The notes under the pieces are model-generated. The model saw only the letters and a list, made by a program, of their open reading frames with translations. It was not told where the DNA came from and ran no database searches. Shown piece by piece: positions 10,550-20,821 of a stretch of 64,000 bases of DNA. Within the stretch, counting starts at the first letter, position 1. Each line of letters opens with the position of its first letter. The stretch is from Manduca sexta. Taxonomy: Eukaryota > Arthropoda > Insecta > Lepidoptera > Sphingidae. Location of the stretch: assembly GCF_014839805.1 (NCBI RefSeq), contig NC_051129.1, positions 2,542,001 through 2,606,000 on the forward strand, read 5' to 3'. Position numbers and translations under genes: made by a program.

Positions 10550-11142
10550 TCTTAGACCATATTACGCTTTTCATAGTTATTTTATAATATAGTAACGCGT
10601 TATTTTTTTCGGTGCTTCTCGGCTTTATAAAAGTTATTGTTTTTGTTTAATATTTGGTACCTAACGTAAGTAATATGAATCTTATGTTTGATTTAAATAA
10701 ATAATAGTAATTTTAGTTAATATTAGCGGTTCCATATGAAAAAAATTACGTACGCCGGTTTTAAAACTGATAAATATTTTTAAAACCGCCGTAGTATCCA
10801 AATATTACGGTATTCAAACATACAATCAGGAGCTTAATGAGATTAATAAGTGTAGGTAATTAATTAGTAATTATAATATCTAAATCCGCTTAATCCACAC
10901 CCTGAATAAATTAAACAAAAAAAAAGTAAGGATATCAAAAGCCGTAATTAAAGTTTGTCACAATTCGACACAATGACATTAGTCGCTCATCCATTGAAAT
11001 AATAAGTATTTAAGTTACCAATTTAAGTCAAGAGACGTCAATTTGTATTCAGTGCTGAGTTGTGACGAAGACTCAAGGACCCGAAATGCGTCTTCTCTTA
11101 TTTTGGTAGGCGTTGATTCAAAAGCAATTGTTGTTAGTAATA

Positions 11143-11461
11143 ATGATAATATCGGCTCTGTATTATATACTGTCCCGTTGCTGAGCACGGGCCTCCTCTA
11201 CTGCTGAGAGGGATTAGACCTTAGTCCACCACGCTGGGCTGGTGCGGATTGGTAGATTTCACACATCCTCGAAATTTTTATAGAGAACTTCTCAGATATG
11301 CAGATTTCCACACGATGGTTTCCTTCACCGTTAAGCAAGTGATAATTCACAAAGAATACACACATAATTCTTAAGGAAAATCAGAGGTGTCCCTTGAGAT
11401 TGGAACCTGCGGACATTCGTCTCGGCAGTCCGTTCCGCACCCAACTAGGCTATCGCCGCTT
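11143..11461 (-). mobile_element. SINE family S1
   Basis: Minus-strand order: AGCGGCGATAGCCTAGTTGG (A-box region), CCGAGACGAATGTCCGCAGG, GGTTCCAATCTC (B-box-like), body with AATCTACCAATCCGCACCAG, and a tail running into an ATT-rich 3' end near 11143. Same layout as 24695, 33669 and 45507. Confidence 0.75.
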
Positions 11462-11573
11462 GTTTGTAATAATATTTCCGAATATCGACATAATCACATG
11501 AAATTATATTGACACATGGAAATCTATAAAAGTAATATAATTCACAATAGACTATAAAACTAGTATTGTTTAA

Positions 11574-11746
11574 CATTGAAATGAAACTATTTTGCGATTA
11601 GATTGTCCAGTCCGCCCCGTGACTACGAAGGCTGCAAAGTCTCCGGAACGTCGAGAAATAATTTTAATATTAAAACCGCGATAAAATCCGCCAAATAGTT
11701 TTAATTCAATGTCTAACATTCGCGTAAACATAAGAAATCATTATAA
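11574..11746. mobile_element. MITE family D copy
   Basis: Carries the family words GAAACTATTTT, GTGACTACGAAGGCTGCAAA, CCGCGATAAAATCCG, then AATGTCTAACATTCGCGTAA and ATAAGAAATCATT. The left outer arm is shortened. Confidence 0.65.
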
Positions 11747-12036
11747 TATGACGTAATCTATTATGCGACCCGATAAGTACTTGTATTTTAACAACACTCA
11801 CATCTCCAAACCAAAGTTGTGTTAACTGTAAATATTTTTTATTGTGTGAATCGAAATCGTCGTATGTCTGTCTCGTCTTTTGTATTGGGAAGATTGTTAA
11901 AATACTCTCACATACGCATTCGAAATTCAGGCCTTGTTTATAAAAGTCTTGTTATTTTCATCGCGGCATTATTTATCCCAAGTTTTTAGGGTTCAGTTTT
12001 AAAATGCAAACAGAAACGTTTTGCTAAGCCAGTTTC

Positions 12037-12327
12037 GAAATAAGACTAGTTTTCAGATTTTATCGCGGTTTTCTATATTTTCATTTTCTTCCGAAGTTTT
12101 GAAGGCCGCAGGATTCGAAAAATACAAAAGTTGGTATAATTACTAAATGATGATATATGTATATGTACCGTTGGTTTCTCGGACGACCTATATCTGAGTT
12201 CAGCCCGTGACCATGAAGGCTGTAAAGGCTTCCAAACGTCGGAAGAAAATAAAAAAAAAAATCGCGATAAATTCTGAAAACTAGTTTTATTTTTATGTCT
12301 AACATTCGCGTAAACATAGAAATCATT
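12037..12327. mobile_element. MITE family D copy, both arms present
   Basis: The left arm (GACTAGTTTTCAGATTTTAT, CGCGG) and right arm (ATCGCGATAAATTCTGAAAA, CTAGTTTT) are inverted. The centre holds two copies of the GAAGGC(T/C)G block. The right end is AACATTCGCGTAAACATAGA. Confidence 0.65.
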
Positions 12328-12582
12328 AAACCCACGTCGTTTGTTTTCTGTCTAGTCTTTATAGCGCACTATATGTAGAGACGTAATGGGCAACGCGCTT
12401 CATTTTTTACAGCGAACGGATAAAATTGAATTGAAAAATGTTATAATGTGAAAGTAACTTGTAAACGATGTTTTGTTATTGTTGAAACAGAATCGATATA
12501 TCTCTGTTGGCGTTCCTAAAATAAACCATATTCAATAATATAATTATGTTATTGTAACATATAATAAACGACATTGCATCCC

Positions 12583-12820
12583 GCAAAAGTGCGCAGTGTA
12601 ACCTATTTGAAATTTTCCAACTACTCGCTCTAGTAAGTTTTTTTTCAATCATACTGCGTGTCTGTAGCAAAAGTGCGCAGTGTAACTATTGCGGGAATTT
12701 TCCGAGCGACCGGGATTAGCAGACACCAATTACAATAAATATATTGATACGGAACCCTTTACAGTAGAGTTTTACTCGCTCTAGTGAGTTTTTTTTTTAT
12801 CACACTGCGTGTCTGTCGTT
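12583..12820. repeat. Diverged direct duplication
   Basis: GCAAAAGTGCGCAGTGTAAC occurs at about 12583 and 12667, and ACTCGCTCTAGT(A/G)AGTTTTTTTT with a CACTGCGTGTCTGT-type ending occurs at about 12624 and 12774. The second unit carries an extra stretch of about 65 bp between its two halves. Confidence 0.6.
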
Positions 12821-13532
12821 TACGAGCTCTACACTCGCGATAAACACGATCCTTTCGACCTCTCAGCGCTTTCTTAATTTGTTTATCGTCCTTGCGAATG
12901 TTTGCAGTTCAGTTCGCGTAATGTACTGGAATGAGAAATGGTATTCTCTGTGTATTAATACGAATGGAATTTTCTGCTAATATCTGTTTTATAGCGTAGT
13001 TGTTTGTTTTTTTTTTGGAAATAATATTTTGGTTTTCTATTAAGCGTGTTATAAAAGTTTAATGTGAAGTGATTAAGATTACTATATCTAAAATAATTCG
13101 ATAATATCATAACATCACAGATATCGATTCTAATATTCGTTTTATAATTGGCCACTTTGAGGCCGCTTGGATATTGATTTTGAACCTTGTGAGAATAAAA
13201 GTAAAATGACAGTAACTTACGTATATTATATTGATATGTGTTTTTATAGCACATCTATTTGTAACTGTTGATAGGATAAAACTTGACTTTCTCACGCCCA
13301 GTATCCGCAGATATCATTACACAGAGTAAACGTAACCACTATAATGTTAGCTATTTGCGATGGTTCCTAGTTCTCACGGAAATGCTGCGACGATTCGAAA
13401 GGTAATCTAATAAAGTTTCAGTCGTATCGTTTCCGCAACTTACAATGTAGCGAGAGCTGGAAGTAGTTAGGGTTGCGTCGAGCGTTGTAAAATGGTGTTG
13501 GTGGAAATCGTAGTTTACTTTGTACCATACAC
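12821..13532. other. No feature recognised
   Basis: A 99-codon minus frame at 12955-13254 is AT-driven (Tyr/Asn/Lys/Phe-rich) without family resemblance. 12810-12930 is slightly CpG-richer. Confidence 0.45.
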
Positions 13533-13656
13533 ATCACGCCTTTATCCATAAGGGGTAGGCTGATGTGAGACTAGGACACTCACTTTGCGTCGTATATTTT
13601 CCGTCCTACAATGTGATAGGGGGCGAAACTATCGCTATATCGAGCACAAATTCTGC
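13533..13656 (-). mobile_element. SINE family S2, 3' part
   Basis: Minus-strand remnants: TTGTGCTCGATATAGCGATA, CCCCTATCACATTGTAGG, and CCCTTATGGATAAAGGCGTG at the 3' end. The tRNA-like head is missing. Confidence 0.55.
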
Positions 13657-14160
13657 ACTGATATTGAGAATAGATTACTCCATGATCAAGTAACTTTGTA
13701 GAGACAGCTAGAACCGTATTCGCAGTTTATTTGAATTATTTTAATATGGGATCTTCATTCTTGAACAACATAATATTGTAGCCAATGCTATCGTATTGTG
13801 TTCGTGGTCAGTAAAATCAGCTAATTTGAATACTGGTATAAAGCAATGGGATAAAATGATATTAATCTTTTATAATAAGTATTTATTTTTAATAATACAA
13901 ACTTTACTTAAGGAAAATCCTGTTGTTAGCCGAAATAAGTTCGTTAATTGAAAAAAAAGAATAATATGAATAATGTGTTGTAGATCAATTTTTATTCACT
14001 ATACCAAGTTTTTGTTGCTAGATCTTTATTAAGATTAATTTTATTATTAATAGATACTTTAAGTTTGGTAGCTATCAAGACAAAAACATGACTTGATTTA
14101 AATTCATCAGTTCTATAAATACATATTATCTAAATTGTACAAAAAGCGACCTATTGCCTG

Positions 14161-14436
14161 TCTCGGTGGCGTAGTTGTATATACGACTGCAGTGATGAGG
14201 ATTTGGGTTCGATTCCCGGGTTGAAAGTTGAATTAGGTTTTTCTACTCAGTTTCAGGCTGGTGCCTGGATTTTGTGTCCGATATGGCTATAGGCTCGCCC
14301 TTTATCACACCGTGAATTACACACACCGGAAAGTGGGTGCACCAGTTGAGCCTCTGCCTACCTCTTCGGGGACAAAAGGCGTGCGCGTCTGCGTGTGTGA
14401 GCGCGGGTGCGGGTGCGTGTGCATGCGTATGTGCGT
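14161..14436 (+). mobile_element. SINE family S2, full copy with GT/GC-rich tail
   Basis: Head GGTGGCGTAGTTGTATATAC, CGACTGCAGTGATGAGG, B box GGGTTCGATTCCCGGG; body TTTTTCTACTCAGT, TTTTGTGTCCGATATGGC, TATCACACCG, AAAGTGGGTGCACCAGTTGA; end GGGGACAAAAGGCGTG followed by about 45 bp of imperfect GTGTGC simple repeat. The 60-codon frame reading through it is a by-product. Confidence 0.75.
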
Positions 14437-14525
14437 AAATTAATTATGTTTGTTATAATATTTGAAACCATGGAGCTTCTAGTCTCACAACATCAAAAGC
14501 CATCAATTATGAGCGATTCATATTT

Positions 14526-14766
14526 CTGTCGCCAAGCAGCAGTCTGTAGTCACTTGTGTTCCGGTTTCAAGAACTTTGTAGCCAGTGAAGCTACTGGACA
14601 CAATAAGACTTAACAACTCATGTCTCAAGATGGCGAGCGCAGTGGAATACCAAACAATACTTTGTAATTCAAAGTGTTGGATGGCGTTTCTACTGTTTAT
14701 GGGCGGTCGTATCGCTTACCATCAGGCGAAGGGCAAGCTCGTCTGATCATTCAAAGCATTAAAAAA
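14526..14766 (+). repeat. Repeat Z copy
   Basis: Contains AGTCTGTAGTCACTTGTGTT, AAGCTACTGGACACAATAAG, ATGGCGAGCGCAGTGGAATA, ACTGTTTATGGGCGGTCGTA and TCGCTTACCATCAGGCGAAG, ending in ATTCAAAGCATTAAAAAAA. The A-rich end on this strand suggests a retroelement 3' end. Confidence 0.65.
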
Positions 14767-15054
14767 ATGCTAATTCATTCACTATCATAAGCAATGGAGC
14801 CTCACCATAAACTTATCAAAAGAAACTATTTCCATCAGCGTAAAAGATCGCACTCGCCTTAATGTACTTAGCTAACATGTATTATGTGGCCATTTATTTC
14901 CGATGTCACGTTTATCACGTAGAAATAAACAAGGTTTGTATCAGACCGTGGGTGGACGTTTATTTGGGATGCTGAGGTGTAGAGCGCTGTGCGAGGATCA
15001 ATCACGTGACCCAGAGACGTAATATTATGGGGAAATATATAAAGCCGAAGAGTT

Positions 15055-15200
15055 TTTTGGCTTGTTTGAACGCTTTAATCTCAGAAACTATTAAACCGAT
15101 TTTGATTTTTTTTCTTTAATAGAAAACTACATTACTCCTGGATGTTTTAGGCTATATTTTCGTAGAGTCGCAAGCAAAAGCTAATATTATACAAATATGT
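15055..15200 (+). repeat. LINE-like 3' tail fragment
   Basis: TTTGAACGCTTTAATCTCAG, AACTATTAAACCGATTTTGA and TAGGCTATATTTTC match the order seen at 50340-50520 (TTTGAACGCGCTAATCTCAG). Confidence 0.5.
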
Positions 15201-15231
15201 TTTCCTTTTGAGGTATTATTTAAAAAAATAT

Positions 15232-15408
15232 GTCACGCTTTTACCCCCGAACGGGTAGGCAGAGGTGCAATCAGGGCACTTAAATTTAACCAAGTGTGTT
15301 TCGTCCCATAACATGATTGATAGAAGGCGATCCTATTACCATAACATGCACGAATGGTTACAGGCATGAACGCATGAATTGAATGCAGATTTCGGGCTGG
15401 TACTAAGC
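15232..15408 (-). mobile_element. SINE family S2, diverged partial copy
   Basis: Minus-strand 3' part: GCACCTCTGCCTACCCGTTC, TTATGGGACGAAACACACTT, and a remnant of the ATCAGCCCGGA block at 15390-15408. The head is not found. Confidence 0.5.
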
Positions 15409-15734
15409 ATTGTATTAACGATAGATTTTGTTAATGTGGATCGTGAGGGTAAAATAATTTTCCGAAGTTAACACGAAAACGATACTTTTCATTTTGTAAA
15501 TAGACACAGCTCAGTGTAATAACGTGGCTTTGCGATCTGTAAGTAGACTTTCGCATAGGAAAGACCAACCACTACTCAGAGGGGTAACATTATGGCTGTC
15601 TGTTTCTGTAGCGTAACAGTATTTAAATGCGGTTTGAAACACATTGCCTGTATAATTGGCACTATGATATGTGATATGTAGTTTGGAAATAATGCCATGT
15701 GGTGTGAAAAGTTTGTGCTTTGTCATTCAGTTAT

Positions 15735-15800
15735 TGGTGGTGTTTTTATTGTTTATGGGCACTAGGCAGGCGTATATCAGACGAGCAACTGGCTCGTTTT
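15735..15800 (+). repeat. Repeat Z, short 3' remnant
   Basis: GTTTTTATTGTTTATGGGCA and an AACTGGCTCGTTTTATC block correspond to the last 60 bp of family Z. Confidence 0.45.
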
Positions 15801-17364
15801 ATCGTTTTTACATAAAAGAAAATTTTGGAAGGTAATACCAGGAATACATAAGGGTAAGGCGAATATGCCGTCTGCTCCCTTGATGTTGACTAAGTACTAA
15901 AGCAGTAAGTCAAACAAGTCTGCCATCGAAACCCCGCTCTCATTGCATCCGACCGGCAAATATTTGTTGTTTGTACGTTTCTGTGCGGTGGATAGGGTTT
16001 CCACTTTCAACCATACTCAGACATGATAAATTGTGGCCATGAAAACGTCAATTTGCTTTTTATTATGTATACCAAAACATAATTTTACGGTTACGATTGC
16101 TTAATGTTTATTTGTTTATTTTTCAACTGTGAAAATTGTCTGTTAAGCGAAATTGCAATCATAGCATAACCTTTTAGGTATACCTGAAATTATTTTGAAA
16201 ACGTGCCAACCCTAACGTTGGTTTTCAGTTCACCAATAAACAATACTTTTTTGCAAATCTCATATTTATGAATGGTGAATGCGCTAGGGCTGTTTGAGTT
16301 GAAAAGTATTTATTGTAAAAACTAGTTATGATCGTATATTTCTGTCCGCTGCACTCCGCTTCATACAAATGTATGAAACTCGAGCACTTCAATATATCCG
16401 GTTGGAATCGACGGCAATACGTGGTTGGAAAACTAGAGATACTAGATAATCAACTAACTCGTGAGGTTTTATACTCCTTATATCTACCTTAATCTATGTA
16501 TATACCTTTAGGGCCTTCCCCTTGACTAAACTACACGGTATTTTATGTCGATTTTAGAAGCCATCGATTCAAAATTTATAACAAATATAAAAAATAATTA
16601 AACATCACATTTCTGCAATATGTTATCTTTACTTTGGTTATTTTAAATTTATTGTAATGTGGATATTGTTCCATTCATTAGGTACATAATGAAAATAACA
16701 CTAAAATATTTTATTCTGTGCATTTCCTAAGGACATGTTATTTTAATTTGCAGTCAACACGATTAGATAGAGAATTCAATAAAGAAGTTTTGATAGTTTA
16801 AAGGATTCTTAAAAACACCTAAAAGCGATTTTTCAAAGTAATTATTCGTAAATCTTTGCACATTCCCGCTGGTAATTCGTGCGCAGCCATGCAACGAACG
16901 AATGCTCAAGGTCATTTGCTAGGAGAAACGTCTTAATATAAATGTTTTTGTTGGTTTGCTTTTTTATGCAATATTGGAGAAATAGATTAAGATCTTTTCA
17001 TAGAGATTGTACTCACAGCGTGTTAAATGCCTTTTAATTAGCGATGTATGCTCAAAAAATGTCAAATGTATGAAACCCATATCAATGCTGCGAAGTATTT
17101 ATTAATGTACTAAGTAGTTACCAAAGGATATCCAATTGAATAGCTGTCATTTGACGCCAATTATGTTCTTTATATGGCGTTGTGTACCATTTTTTGCTGC
17201 GTTCGGTCATGTTTCTATTATACCTGACCTGACTTAATGTATGCTATTAAAATAATCGAAACACGTTAGCGATTCCTTATTAAGTCTGATGTTAAATTGT
17301 CAATAATTAATATTCCGCTTTTTTTTGTAGCAGCAATAATTAATAAGTGGTGTTGTTGTTTAAG
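15800..17364. other. Intergenic DNA, nothing recognised
   Basis: No coding frame above chance. 15840-16010 is somewhat GC-richer without a family match. Confidence 0.45.
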
Positions 17365-17648
17365 TACACGTTATAACTATCGCGTTGAGGTCTCAGATTC
17401 GATCCCGGACACGGCAATGCGGCCCTACTACACCTGACAGTAAATGGAGTGTGGTCCGAAAGAAGGTCGACTGACGAGAGATGATTAGCCCTCTACAGTT
17501 GACACAATTATGCCGGCCTGTTGAAACCGGATATACACAGGCTGATCCCGGACCGCTGCACACTAACTTGGGCCACTATGGCGGGTTTAACATCCTATAG
17601 TAAGCTGGTCGTTATCCATGCGGATGTAGAATATATCACACCACCTGC
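17365..17648. repeat. SINE head remnant next to a full repeat R copy (minus)
   Basis: 17365-17425 (+) has GCGTTGAGGTCTCAGATTCG and ATCCCGGACACGG, a B-box-bearing S2-like head. 17431-17648 is family R on the minus strand: GTCGACTGACGAGAGATGAT, ATTATGCCGGCCTGTTG, CAGGCTGATCCCGG, CACTATGGCGGGTTTAAC and GTCGTTATCC. Confidence 0.6.
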
Positions 17649-18096
17649 AAAATTTTGGCCAGTACAGAATTCCCCACAAGTTGTACCGGAGTTGGTCGCA
17701 TATAACGATACATTTCTGTCTACCTCTGAAAAGGATAAATTGTGATACTATGTAACAAACATAATTCAACCACGAAAACCCGCATCGTACAGATTATTCG
17801 CGTCCAGCAACGCGTAATAATTAACAAAAGGATATGTCCAACGATACTGAATATTCAGAAGTTCACGGTACGGCTAACTCTAAAGTATCAAGTGATCAAG
17901 TCATGTTTATTCTCGGTTAACGAGTTGTATCCTTTATAAAAAAAATAACTTTTTATATTTTATAAGATCCCGTTTTAACGAGTAATGGTCTGAAATGATG
18001 TTTTAGTTCAATTAGTATTCATTAGTGACGCAATAACTAAAAGTGATATTAGTTCTAATGTAGGTATGTAATGTCTATCTAATAGTGTGTTCGGCT

Positions 18097-18315
18097 GGTG
18101 GTAGGATATATTTTATATCGGCCCGAATAGCGACCACCGTACCTAAGGTGTTAAAACCCGCCATAGTAGCCCACGTGTGTCGCGTTCCGGGATCAGCCTG
18201 TGTATATCCAGTTCCAATAGGCAGGCATAATTATGTCAACCGTCGAGGTGAAATCATCTCTCGTCAGTCGACATTTTATTGGAACCCACTCCACTTACCA
18301 TCAAGTTCAGTGGTC
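18097..18315 (+). repeat. Repeat R, full copy
   Basis: Ordered blocks: TGGTGGTAGGATATATTTTA, GCGACCACCG, TAAAACCCGCCATAGTAGCC, CGCGTTCCGGGATCAGCCTG, AATCATCTCTCGTCAGTCGA, CCACTCCACTTACCATCAAG. It looks like the 3' end of a LINE or a LINE-derived SINE. No tRNA-like head. Confidence 0.65.
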
Positions 18316-18846
18316 AACTTGAAAATCATCAGTTCAAGCGCCGTGCATATATAGACAAAAATGTAGATTGAACAGCGATCAGATATTTGCTGATTTGTTA
18401 ATTAGGGTATAAGATGTATTTCTACGAGGTCGTGAAATCATATTTGCAACATTAGAAATGTGCAATGTGCATCTATCATCCCAGGCAAAGGCTGTTAGAA
18501 CAAAAAACAAGGATATTATCTAATAAGTTACAACATTGAAGACCACGTGTAATCCAAAATTCCTGTAATAGTTTTACTCCGAGATTGTAAGTTGCAAATT
18601 ACCATAATATTCTAAATCCCTGAACCGTCCTCAATGTGCTCAAAATATTACCGTGGATTCAAGCCGGGTATTACCATTACGTAATCTGACAAAGGAAAGT
18701 TTAAATTGAAAACGCTAGTGTGACAAACGGCTTCATAGAAATGCCGATAAAAGTGAACGAACAATGCGAGCTCATGGTTTCTTGGAACAGCACTTTCTAT
18801 GTGATTGTGGATAAATAGTTTGAAATTTTAATTGGAAGGTGTTGTA

Positions 18847-19842
18847 GGGTAGGACGGGGCTTATAGGTCCGCGGGTAAAAAGGTCCACCACAAATATCTC
18901 AAAAACAAGTGACGTATCGTTGTTGCTAATGACACAAGTGTAAAGATGCGGGCGCGGAGGGAGGAAAGCGCTATCGCTGGCCGTCGGGCGACGTCGCTTG
19001 CGGGAGATACACGGTCGCGTGTCCAAATTTTGACGTAAGTATTTTTTTCGTTTTGAATATTTTTGGTTTCAAGGACTGTTTTTAAGTTAACGATGCCTGG
19101 AAATAGTTTTTTATTATACGTTATTTAATTGTTTTTAAATATTTATAGTCATTTTTAAGTTAGACTGAATGTTTTTTTTTGTATAACCTCTATAAATACT
19201 CACACGCGGTTGGGGTAAAAAGGTCCGGTTGGACCTTTTTACCCCAACCGCGAATTATTTTTGTTTTATAAGAGTTTAAATATCTATGTTTAATATTCTA
19301 AAATTTTAAGTGCTGATTTGTTTAATTTTGTTCTTCAACTGAGACTGAATATTAATTAAAGTGTCAAGATAGTTAGAATTGATAAATAAGACTTTATATT
19401 TTCCAAAAATATATTGTTATTTGTTTAAGACTGATTAAATTTAATTATACTTCAATGAAGAGATTATATTTTTTTGTAATAATGATAACCTCATGTGTTA
19501 TTTTTTGTTTTTTTGAAAAAACAAATATACTTTTGATTTCCATTAAATTATATGTAGTTATTATTTCATTAAACCCTTTAAAATTAAGAACGAAATATTG
19601 GACCTTTTTGCCTCCTCGGTGTCCCTTTTTACCCCTACTATGGGGCAAAAGAGACAGATTACAATGTCTAGAAAAAACAGTAAAAATATATATTTCTATA
19701 ATGATGAATCAACCAAGAATTGTGCCAAACATAGTTCGATAATTGTTTGTTTCATATGTGTTGTTTGTTTTGTTGTAGTAGGTTTGATTTTCACAATGTA
19801 ATTGCTAGAAGTGAAATTGGACCTTTTTGCCCCGCCCTACCC
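18847..19842. mobile_element. 996-bp TA-flanked DNA element with internal perfect hairpin
   Basis: The ends are short inverted repeats: left GGGTAGGACGGGGC, right GCCCCGCCCTACCC, each flanked by TA (18845-18846, 19843-19844). The motif GGACCTTTTT(A/G)CCCC recurs near both ends, at 19600-19640 and in the middle. 19205-19252 is a perfect stem-loop: 22-bp arms starting CGCGGTTGGGGTAAAAAGGT around loop GGTT. No transposase was found; the largest frames (84-95 codons) look non-coding. Class unclear beyond a TA target site. Confidence 0.7.
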
Positions 19843-19844
19843 TA

Positions 19845-20077
19845 CTGCATGCGCGGTACGATAGCGCTCCGAGGTCCTGGGTTCGAATCCCGTGTCGGAC
19901 AAAGTGATATTTGGGTTTTTCTGCTCAGTATCAGCCCGGAGTTTGGAATTTGTGCCCGATATGGCGATAGGCCCCTATCACATCATGGGATGGAACACAC
20001 TTGGCGAAAAGTTGGTGCCCTGATTGCGCCTCTGCATACCCCTTCGCGTATAAATGCATGTTGTGTGTGTGTGTGTT
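19845..20077 (+). mobile_element. SINE family S2, full copy
   Basis: Directly abuts the element on its left. Head with GATAGCGCTCCGAGGTCCTG and GGGTTCGAATCCCGTG (B box); body GGGTTTTTCTGCTCAGTATC, GTGCCCGATATGGCGATAGG, ATCACATCATGGGATGGAAC, CTGATTGCGCCTCTGCATAC; ends in GTGTGTGT. Confidence 0.75.
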
Positions 20078-20647
20078 ACACAGAATTTTTGAGTATACCT
20101 TTTTTTATAGTGAGGGTTACATCACTTGGAGTAAAATGAGGTGACGAACTCACTTCGCATACATGTCTTGCTACCATTAGACGGACTGATATTAGTTGGA
20201 AGATTACATTACGTCACATACCTTTTGGTTTTCCTATGTTCTTTTAGCATGACTTCAACATTCTGAGAACTGTTTATGATTTTACGACTGATGTCCAGAG
20301 ACTCAACGAATTTAAACGTTCTAACTGACAATATTCATGAAACAGCATTCGTCATTCCAATTTTGTCCATTAGTTGAATGCATGTATTCGATAGATAAAA
20401 TCTATCTAAAAAAACCTAGCCTAGAACTATAGAACTAATAACGCCGCCACGAAATGAATGAATAATAAAGTATCAGCCGCGAACACCGTGACATGTAATT
20501 AGTCAGACATCAATCCAAATGTTATCACGACATACATTATTAATGGTTTTTTATAATAGATTTTAATGCCAGAATTGTATTGGCAACCTTCTGTTTAGAA
20601 AGATGAAGGTTTCTGAGACCACATGTTTTTGGACTGCATTATTATAT
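20078..20647. other. No feature recognised
   Basis: Unique-looking AT-rich DNA without ORFs or repeat matches within the window. Confidence 0.45.
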
Positions 20648-20821
20648 GGTGTCTTATTCTGTATGAAACTGTAAAGGCGTAACACAACCGTGTTACGTTA
20701 TCTTGAGCTTTGCGTGGAATGATATTCTGTATGCCAATTTATATTGTCTTGAACGTGACGCGGTGCGTTACGTGCCCGTTACGCATTGTCAAAATAATAT
20801 TTCGGATAGAGAATAAGATCC
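20648..20821. mobile_element. MITE (TTATTCTGTAT family), copy 1
   Basis: The left end GTCTTATTCTGTATGAAACT and right end TCGGATAGAGAATAAGATCC are imperfect inverted repeats. Internal words GTTACG and GCGTGGAATGATATTCTGTA match the inverted copy at 61165-61337. Confidence 0.65.

Noticed and set aside
14161..14235. tRNA gene at the S2 head
   Set aside because: The same head is followed by the same non-tRNA body in several copies, so it is a SINE promoter.
19747..20139. 130-codon + ORF
   Set aside because: Runs across the element border and the full S2 SINE; a read-through of repeats.
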